Shown here: piece after piece, positions 57,095 through 64,000 of the stretch | Layout of the letters: the number at the start of each line of letters is the position of its first letter | Position numbering within the stretch: the stretch's first letter is position 1 | Source of the DNA: Flavobacteriales bacterium | GTDB lineage: Bacteria > Bacteroidota > Bacteroidia > Flavobacteriales_D > Crocinitomicaceae | Assembly (NCBI GenBank): GCA_947460825.1 | Contig: CANHHA010000001.1 | Coordinates: 1-64,000 of the forward strand | DNA: 64,000 bases | Reading direction: 5' to 3' | Notes under the pieces: model-generated | What the model was told of the DNA's origin: nothing | Database searches by the model: none | Seen by the model: only the letters and a program-made list of their open reading frames with translations | Position numbers and translations under genes: made by a program

Positions 57095-59440
57095 CTAAAA
57101 CAAGATTTTTACCGACATATACAAAAATAAAAACACGGCAATACTACATAAAAAATTCACGATTAAATAATAATACCTATGAACTTTTTGGCCCTTCCTG
57201 TCCACATTTGTTTTAGGCGGATTATTATTGGGCAGGAGTAAAACATAGCTCACAAATATGAGCAATATGGGTGCAAACAAGAAACTTCCATAAGGATCCT
57301 TTGTTGGAAAAACAAGCCCATCTTTTAGCTTTATCTCTAAAGGCTCATTTCGCCATTTAGTCCTAATACTCGTTATGGTATCTCCTTTATTTATATTTTC
57401 TCCGATCCACGAGGGCATACGTAATGGCTTAGGACTTATTTCTTTATTTTTTCTCACCAATTTGATTTCATAAAAAATATCAACATGGTCCTCAACGAAG
57501 GCCTCTTCTGTTACATTCGTAATTTGTTTTATCGATTCACACACTTCAACTTTCGTATCCACCCCCAAAAAAGGCTCAATAACATAAGTGACGCTGAGCA
57601 ATATAGCGGTAATAACCAAGGACCATTTCCATGTACGACTGTAAAAAAATCTTTCGATCAAGCTCGTTTTTAAATATTCAACTTCCACTTGATTATTGAT
57701 TAACTTTTTCGCTTGCTCTGATTTATTCTTGAACACTTCTAGCTCGCTTGAACTAATACAAATCACCGGGCTAAAATCCACTTTACTTTCGTTTACATCG
57801 TCCGATGCATCGTCTTCATCTTTGCTCCAGGTGACTAAATCAAAATTCAACGTATTGGTATTCAAACAACTGTTACACGCATGAAAATTGACGACAATAT
57901 GATTTTGGTTGAGGTTTTCAGCAATGGGAAAACCTAATAGTTTCTGAATATCATACGCCGCAATTTCCTTAAGTTGTTCGGTGGAATCATACGCGAGATG
58001 TAACTTGAAATCCAACTCTCTAACCCATTTATTACATGACTCACAAAAAACCACTTCCTTAATCCGAGAAAAGCTTAGGAATGGAACCACTATAAATCCA
58101 AGGAGTTCAGCAATCCAATAGTAGAATTCAACATCGGCTAAGGAATCATATATGGCCATAATGTCCACATAAAGCCGGTAGGGATTCAAAATCAAGCCCA
58201 AAACAGCGTCGAGATTAACGAATCCTTTCAATTGATACCCAACAAAGAAAACCCAAGAAAAACAGTATGCTAAGCCGCTCAATAAAGAAAATACCAACAG
58301 ATTAATGTTACTATTTCTGGATTTGGACAAGGTGGCAAGTCGTGTATTAAGGGAAATTAAAATCAAAAGCAAACCACCAAACAAAACAAGTTTTATCAGC
58401 CGATTGCTCACATCTATATTCAGTGTCCCCGACAGGTGTCCCGAAATACTACCATATACGAAGCTCAACAGCGGAATTATGCATATTCCCACAATTGCAC
58501 CTGCAAACATTATTGAACCGAATTTGCCTGAATTTTCATAAATTTTGTTCATGTTTGTTTTTTGATCTGGTTCGTTTGTTTTCTGATCTGGTTCGTCTGT
58601 ATTTGAACTTGTTGTTTTACCTATTTCGGGCAATTTACTTTTGAAGGAATCAAGTAAGGTAGAACTAATTAAAATTATTGAGCCATAATCTTCTTGCGCT
58701 CGAGTTACAGTACCATTGTTTGAAGTAAATGTTACTAAATCAATATTAACGGTATTCGTATTCAAACAGCTATCACATACTTGAAAATTTAATACAATGT
58801 GATTTTCACTGAGGTTTTCAGCAATCGGTAAATTGAGTAACTTCTGAACATCTCGCTCTGCTATTTCCTGCAATTGTTCAAGGGACTCATACATGAGGTG
58901 TAACTTAAAATTTATATCATCAGTCCATTTATTGCAATCTTCACAAAAAACAACTTCTTTTAATCCAACATAACTGATCACAGGAACTAAAGCAAATCCA
59001 ATGAGCTCCGAAATCCAAAAAAAAGTATTCCAACCAGGACTTCTAAAAAAGATTTCTTTGACAGAATAAACAAGATCGGATGGATTGAAAAACAACGTTG
59101 AAATCAATTCGAAATTTATTACGCCGTTTATTTTTCCAATCACAAAGAAAATCCACGAAAAAAAATAGGAAGCTATGGTGCTTAAAGTTAAAAACATGAG
59201 TTTAACTCCCTTATTTCTGCATTTTGATACGTTAATTGTACCGGTTTGTACACCAATTAAAATGAATAGGTAAATACCAAATATTATAAATTTGACTGCT
59301 GTATCAAAAAATGAAATGGAAAATTGAGACGAAAACTTGCCGTATAAAAAACTCAGCAATGGAACTATAAATAATCCTGAAATGGTACCTACAATTAAAA
59401 TTGAACCCAATTTTCCGGATTTTTCGTAAATCTTATTCAT
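57095..59440 (-). CDS. Unrecognised membrane protein with two homologous halves, each four predicted TM segments plus two CxxC motifs
   Basis: Halves begin MNKIYEKSGKLGSILIVGTISGLFIVPLLSF and MNKIYENSGKFGSIMFAGAIVGICIIPLLSF; both carry EVVFCE[D/S]CNKW and C[D/N]SCLNTNT. Confidence 0.85.
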   Translation of the reverse strand: MNKIYEKSGKLGSILIVGTISGLFIVPLLSFLYGKFSSQFSISFFDTAVKFIIFGIYLFILIGVQTGTINVSKCRNKGVKLMFLTLSTIASYFFSWIFFVIGKINGVINFELISTLFFNPSDLVYSVKEIFFRSPGWNTFFWISELIGFALVPVISYVGLKEVVFCEDCNKWTDDINFKLHLMYESLEQLQEIAERDVQKLLNLPIAENLSENHIVLNFQVCDSCLNTNTVNIDLVTFTSNNGTVTRAQEDYGSIILISSTLLDSFKSKLPEIGKTTSSNTDEPDQKTNEPDQKTNMNKIYENSGKFGSIMFAGAIVGICIIPLLSFVYGSISGHLSGTLNIDVSNRLIKLVLFGGLLLILISLNTRLATLSKSRNSNINLLVFSLLSGLAYCFSWVFFVGYQLKGFVNLDAVLGLILNPYRLYVDIMAIYDSLADVEFYYWIAELLGFIVVPFLSFSRIKEVVFCESCNKWVRELDFKLHLAYDSTEQLKEIAAYDIQKLLGFPIAENLNQNHIVVNFHACNSCLNTNTLNFDLVTWSKDEDDASDDVNESKVDFSPVICISSSELEVFKNKSEQAKKLINNQVEVEYLKTSLIERFFYSRTWKWSLVITAILLSVTYVIEPFLGVDTKVEVCESIKQITNVTEEAFVEDHVDIFYEIKLVRKNKEISPKPLRMPSWIGENINKGDTITSIRTKWRNEPLEIKLKDGLVFPTKDPYGSFLFAPILLIFVSYVLLLPNNNPPKTNVDRKGQKVHRYYYLIVNFLCSIAVFLFLYMSVKILF
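58553..58594 (-). repeat. Two 21-bp direct repeats encoding EPDQKTN EPDQKTN immediately before the second half
   Basis: GAACCAGATCAGAAAACAAAC GAACCAGATCAAAAAACAAAC then ATG on the minus strand. Confidence 0.95.
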
Positions 59441-59528
59441 GTTTGTTTTTTTGAAAGCCCTAAGTTAGTTAAATCAGCATTGGTTACGTGTATGCATGCC
59501 TAAACATCGTCTATTGCTTGGTTTTCCC

Positions 59529-59536
59529 TACCTTTG
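59529..59536 (+). promoter_or_regulatory. Putative -7 element (TACCTTTG), 5 nt upstream of comB-like ATG
   Basis: Exact TAnnTTTG match. Confidence 0.45.
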
Positions 59537-59541
59537 CTTTA

Positions 59542-60264
59542 ATGAATGATACAAGAAAACGCGTAGAAGTTTGTTTTACACCCGGCGAGTACACCTACTT
59601 TAAAGGTGAGTTTGAAATCGTAGTAGTGATTGATGTATTGCGCGCAACCTCTGCAATATGTGCTGCTTTTGAACATGGCGTAGCCTCAATTATACCCGTA
59701 CCTACCATCGAAGAGGCACAAGCGTACAAGGATCAAGGGTATTTGGCTGGTGCTGAACGCAAAGGTCAAATTGTAGAAGGATTTGATTTTGGAAACTCCC
59801 CGTTTTCATATATGAAAGATGAATTCAAAGGGAAGGATATCGTACTTACAACAACCAATGGCACAAAATCTTTAGACGTGGCAAAGGATGCAGATATCGT
59901 GGTAGTTGGATCCTTTTTAAATCTAGAATCACTTAGTCATTGGCTTGAAGAAAAAGACATGAACATCTTATGTCTTTGTTCCGGTTGGCAAGATAAATTC
60001 AATTTAGAAGACACGATTTGTGCCGGTGCAATATGCGATTATTTAGTTTCTACAGGTAAGTTTACGTCGGTAGAAGATTCATCCATTGCAGCTAAATACC
60101 TTTATTTATCAGCGAAAGATAATTACATGGGATATTTAAAATCAAGTTCACATAGGAGACGATTAAAAAACTTAAATTTGAATGAAGACATAAAGTATTG
60201 TCTTACCCCGAATCAAACTGATGTTATTCCAATCTTGAAAAATGGCAAACTCGTTATCGCGTAA
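59542..60264 (+). CDS. comB: 2-phosphosulfolactate phosphatase family protein (ComB-like)
   Basis: VVVIDVLRATSAICAAFEHGVASIIPVPTIEEAQAYK; LAGAERKGQIVEGFDFGNSPFSY; VLTTTNGTKSLD; LCSGWQDKFNLEDTICAG. ATG 59542 chosen over the longer ORF. Confidence 0.93.
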   Translation: MNDTRKRVEVCFTPGEYTYFKGEFEIVVVIDVLRATSAICAAFEHGVASIIPVPTIEEAQAYKDQGYLAGAERKGQIVEGFDFGNSPFSYMKDEFKGKDIVLTTTNGTKSLDVAKDADIVVVGSFLNLESLSHWLEEKDMNILCLCSGWQDKFNLEDTICAGAICDYLVSTGKFTSVEDSSIAAKYLYLSAKDNYMGYLKSSSHRRRLKNLNLNEDIKYCLTPNQTDVIPILKNGKLVIA

Positions 60265-61252
60265 ACTCCTTATTGCTGGGGTAGCCCTTCTCCCCTTCCT
60301 AATGTCTTATATCCCAAAAGAACTTTCAAAACCTCAATGGGGATTTTTTGGACACAAACGAATTAATCGCGTAGCTATTTTCACGTTGCCCCCTGAATTA
60401 TTCGGTTTTTATAAAGAAAACATTGAATTCTTGACAGACCATTCCGTTGACCCTGATAAACGCCGGTATGCGATAGAAGGGGAAGCTGAATGTCATTATA
60501 TTGATTTAGATCACTACTACAAACCGGGTGAAGATCCGTACAAGATCCTTCCAAAGTATTGGAAAGAAGCAGTTGAAAAGTTTAGTGAAGATACCCTGCG
60601 CAGTTATGGTATAGTTCCATGGCATGTGTTGCACATGAAATATAAATTGCAAAAGGCTTTTGAGAATAAGAACATTGATCTCATTTTGAAATATTCTGCT
60701 GAAATAGGACATTATATTGGTGATGCGCATGTACCCTTGCACACCACGGAAAACTACAACGGCCAATTATCAGGACAAAAAGGAATTCATGGCCTTTGGG
60801 AAAGTCGGTTGGTAGAAATCAATGCGGAAGATTACGATTACTTTGTTGGGAAAGCTACATACAAAAAATATGTACAGGATTACATTTGGGATGCCGTAAA
60901 ATGCTCACATAAAGCCTTAGACTCTGTATTGCACATTGAAAAAGAACTGACGAAGAGTTTCCCCACAGACCGCAAATACAGCTATGAGCAACGTGGAAAC
61001 ACAACAATCTCTACCTATTCTAGAGAGTTTTGTGAGTTATATCACAATCAAATGAATGGAATGGTTGAGCGCAGGCTTAAAGCCGCGGTGTTGGCGGTTG
61101 GTTCAATTTGGTATACTGCCTGGGTGGATGCAGGTCAACCGGATTTAAGAGCACTTCAAAATCAAAAACCAACACCAGAATTACTTAAGGAGATGGAAGC
61201 GCTGGATGAGCATTTCCACAACGATAAGCATTTTGGAAGGATTTGCGATTAA
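60242..61252 (+). CDS. Zinc-dependent phospholipase C / S1-P1 nuclease-like protein
   Basis: Signal-like N-terminus; WGFFGHKRINRVAIFTLP; HYIGDAHVPLHTTENYNGQLSGQKGIHGLWESRLVE. Confidence 0.85.
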   Translation: MANSLSRKLLIAGVALLPFLMSYIPKELSKPQWGFFGHKRINRVAIFTLPPELFGFYKENIEFLTDHSVDPDKRRYAIEGEAECHYIDLDHYYKPGEDPYKILPKYWKEAVEKFSEDTLRSYGIVPWHVLHMKYKLQKAFENKNIDLILKYSAEIGHYIGDAHVPLHTTENYNGQLSGQKGIHGLWESRLVEINAEDYDYFVGKATYKKYVQDYIWDAVKCSHKALDSVLHIEKELTKSFPTDRKYSYEQRGNTTISTYSREFCELYHNQMNGMVERRLKAAVLAVGSIWYTAWVDAGQPDLRALQNQKPTPELLKEMEALDEHFHNDKHFGRICD

Positions 61253-61253
61253 G

Positions 61254-63614
61254 CTACTGCTTGATTATTTTTTCAGTAAATCCACCTTGTTCTGTTCGAA
61301 CTTCCAAGTAATAAATTCCTTTTACTAACATGGAAGCATCCACTTCTTGAAACATCGTTTGATTTCCCTCGAATTGCATGATTAATGCACCGTGTGTATT
61401 GTAAATCAACACCTGCTGAATAGCAACCTCAGAATTCAACCCTTCGATAACAATGCGCTCGTTGAACGGATTTGGAAATACAACCACATATTGTTCAGGA
61501 TTTTCGCTCAACCCAGCCCCTGTTTGTGAGCAAGCACATTTTTGTTTAGCCCCAGTCGTATTTACCACTTGAGGTGCCGTATAAGTTGCTTTTACCCAAC
61601 ATTTCTGACCAGTCTGTGTGTTCGAAGTATTTCGAATACGCAGGGTGTGCCAGCCTGAATTGGATGCATTCGCGGTATACGTTAAGGCTCCGCTGGCAGA
61701 AAGTGTATCAATTACTTCACATTGTGCATTTAATACTTCTAGCGTAATCGGATTATTTGGATTTTCTGGATAGATAGTTACTGAAATGGCACTTGCTGAA
61801 TCTGGAAAAATCCGACCTACAACGCGACAATCTCTGCTGTTACTTGGTAAACTCCCGCCCTGCTGTAATGAAGCTGGACTGCTATCCCCTAAATCATCGG
61901 CCATTTCCCATTCTTGTGTAATGCTTTCAGAAGGACGTACATAATTTGTATTAATTCCGATGGGTGCCCAAACCGAATATCCCTTTCTTCCTGCAGCTGC
62001 GGATCCATCGCACGGAGGAATAGCAATATTAACTTGACCAGAACCATTCACAGTAACGGTAGCATTACCATTTGCACCGGAATAATCCTTTAATACAGTA
62101 CCTGCCGGAAAGGTAGTTTGTACGCCCGTTAAGTTCTGCCATGCCGTATAGTGATCATTTACCGCAATAAGCGCTTTTGCTCCTCGCTCAATCACTAAGG
62201 CGTCTTGCGCTTGCCAACGAACAAAATAAGCTCCATCCTTGAAATGTAAGTTTTGATGACACCAGATTAAATTCTCTATATCTGAGTGCGTCCCTAGCTC
62301 ATTCGTGTCTTTGGGGTCATGACTGAATCGATTACCCAAGTAACCAATATCAAACAAGTCCTCGAAAAACACTTCCGGTCCGCCATCAACCGCCATAGCA
62401 ATTGCGTAAGCCACAGAAGCGCGCGGATCGGTAACCTCAATTTGTTGTCCGATTTGAGAACCTGTATTCCAACCCGTAATATTCCCATTGGCTGATAGTG
62501 TTGGCCTATACGTATCGTGGTTATTTACAAAAGGTACCGTTCTTCCCCGATTTTGCTGTTGCGCATTAGATATATTTCCAAGGTTGTACGCCCCATTTTG
62601 CGTAATAATATCTTGTAAGGCAAAACGCAAGGAAAAGTCAAAGGTCCCCGCCCTATTTTGGACGGCGTCACACCAGTTATCAATCTCACCCATATTTCCA
62701 ACATATTCGCCCACAGCGAACATATCATTCCCACCGCTAGCCCACAAGGCACTGTTTTGGAGATTCCAAAGAAAATCCTCTGTAGCATAGGTGGGAAAAT
62801 GTTTTACAGCATCGATTCGAACGCCATCCCACCCCATTTGTTTCTTATACCAAATCAACCAGTTGCGCATTCCATTCCGCATGTAGTCTGTGCCTTGAGC
62901 GGGATTGTAAATCGCATTACTGCTCAGCCCAAAGGCATTAGACTCATAGGATACATCCGGGCCCCAAAACGGCGAATTGATGTCATTGGTGCAACACGCG
63001 TTGTTGTTATTTGGATAAAAATTCTGCCAATTCTTTGGGAAACGCCCTTCTCTTGAAAGGTAATTCGTTGCTGCTTCGTTAATCCCTGGCGTTTTATAAC
63101 ATGTATATCTAAAATTCTTGTACCGGTTGGTTTGACCATCATCTATGGCGGATGGATCTTGTCCGCCCTGACCTAAGCTTGAACCAGCATTCGTTACGTG
63201 GTTTAGCACGATGTCTTGAATTACATCAATGCCATTTGCTTTCATAACGGCCATCATGCGCAGCAATTCATCCTTATCTCCCATTCGGGTTTTAATGGAG
63301 TTCTTTTGGTACTTTTCACCCAAATCATAGTGGTCAAAGGGAGAATATCCTACGCTGTTGGTACCTGAATTCTTGATTGTTGGAGGAATCCAAATGGCAT
63401 CAATCCCCATGGATCGTAACCTCGGCGCTAACTCTGTTAAATAATTCGCCCAACCATTCGGATAATTGGTATTCCAATAATCCCACCAAAACCCTTGCAA
63501 TAAAACCTGCCTATTCGTAGGATTCACTTGCGCTATGGGACGTATTGAAGGAATCAACAAGCCAAGAAAGAGCAATAATCTAAAAGGTGATTTTATCCAT
63601 TGATGAAACTGCAT
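61254..63614 (-). CDS. GH13-type alpha-amylase with T9SS sorting domain
   Basis: VLLQGFWWDYWNTNYPNGWANYL; DVIQDIVLNHVTNAG; WDGVRIDAVKHFP; VPFVNNHDTYRP; C-terminal VFPNPFNERIVIEG...GIYYLEVRTEQGGFTEKIIKQ. Confidence 0.93.
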   Translation of the reverse strand: MQFHQWIKSPFRLLLFLGLLIPSIRPIAQVNPTNRQVLLQGFWWDYWNTNYPNGWANYLTELAPRLRSMGIDAIWIPPTIKNSGTNSVGYSPFDHYDLGEKYQKNSIKTRMGDKDELLRMMAVMKANGIDVIQDIVLNHVTNAGSSLGQGGQDPSAIDDGQTNRYKNFRYTCYKTPGINEAATNYLSREGRFPKNWQNFYPNNNNACCTNDINSPFWGPDVSYESNAFGLSSNAIYNPAQGTDYMRNGMRNWLIWYKKQMGWDGVRIDAVKHFPTYATEDFLWNLQNSALWASGGNDMFAVGEYVGNMGEIDNWCDAVQNRAGTFDFSLRFALQDIITQNGAYNLGNISNAQQQNRGRTVPFVNNHDTYRPTLSANGNITGWNTGSQIGQQIEVTDPRASVAYAIAMAVDGGPEVFFEDLFDIGYLGNRFSHDPKDTNELGTHSDIENLIWCHQNLHFKDGAYFVRWQAQDALVIERGAKALIAVNDHYTAWQNLTGVQTTFPAGTVLKDYSGANGNATVTVNGSGQVNIAIPPCDGSAAAGRKGYSVWAPIGINTNYVRPSESITQEWEMADDLGDSSPASLQQGGSLPSNSRDCRVVGRIFPDSASAISVTIYPENPNNPITLEVLNAQCEVIDTLSASGALTYTANASNSGWHTLRIRNTSNTQTGQKCWVKATYTAPQVVNTTGAKQKCACSQTGAGLSENPEQYVVVFPNPFNERIVIEGLNSEVAIQQVLIYNTHGALIMQFEGNQTMFQEVDASMLVKGIYYLEVRTEQGGFTEKIIKQ

Positions 63615-64000
63615 GTGCTTGATTTTTAAGTTTTAATAAAACCTCACTTGAACCTAAGTTCTCAATCGTACCGCCGTGTTGATTTACCTCAATTCGTAAG
63701 GGTTGGTTTTTATATAAAATATGGAAATGATATTGTTTCCAGGCTTCCGGAATGCATGGATTAATCGTTAATCCATCTTCGCCTATGCGAACACCTGCCA
63801 ATCCTTCCACCAAACTTAACCACGTGCCAGCCATGCTAGTGATGTGCAAGCCTTCATCCGCCTCGTGGTTGTAATCATCTAAATCTAAGCGTGATGTTCG
63901 AAGATACAATTCATATGCTTTATCCATCCTTCCAATTGCCGCTGCGATAACTACGTGAACGCATGGACTTAAGGAGGATTCATGAACGGTTTTTGGTTCA
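63580..64000 (-). CDS. Glycoside hydrolase family 65 (maltose/kojibiose phosphorylase-like), C-terminal part, runs off the window
   Basis: Reading frame continues to the window edge: EPKTVHESSLSPCVHVVIAAAIGRMDKAYELYLRTSRLDLDDYNHEADEGLHITSMAGTWLSLVEGLAGVR. Overlaps the amylase start by 35 bp. Confidence 0.9.
   Translation of the reverse strand, partial: EPKTVHESSLSPCVHVVIAAAIGRMDKAYELYLRTSRLDLDDYNHEADEGLHITSMAGTWLSLVEGLAGVRIGEDGLTINPCIPEAWKQYHFHILYKNQPLRIEVNQHGGTIENLGSSEVLLKLKNQAHAVSSMDKITF

Overview
This is a 64 kb chromosomal window from a Bacteroidota genome, most likely a Flavobacteriales/Crocinitomicaceae-like organism. That placement is inferred from gene content, T9SS cargo proteins and TAnnTTTG promoters; no search was run. 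Most of the window is ordinary core-genome content: aroB, proline dehydrogenase, S46 peptidase, tilS, pabB-like, mutS2-like, pyrG, yidC, transaldolase, recN, coaBC, rpoZ-like, bamD, miaA and a tRNA-Val. I read at least eight proteins as carrying a C-terminal type IX secretion (T9SS) sorting domain, and a PorD-like DUF4835 gene is also present. I found no CRISPR array, transposase, prophage or canonical defence island. The parts most worth a second look are: (1) a tandem pair of very large T9SS surface proteins (44911-56220), the first built from four polyglycine-rich modules resembling the ALK/LTK-type glycine-rich domain alternating with Ig-like modules, with the two genes sharing a nearly identical 3' cassette (sorting domain plus stop plus terminator); (2) an unrecognised membrane protein (57095-59440) that looks like an in-frame fusion of two tandem gene copies, where the A-rich 5' leader of the second copy appears to have become a coding linker (QKTN); (3) a recurring TAnnTTTG element 3-6 nt upstream of ATG at six genes, suggesting leaderless transcripts; (4) a 13-nt homopolymer inside a lytic transglycosylase gene.
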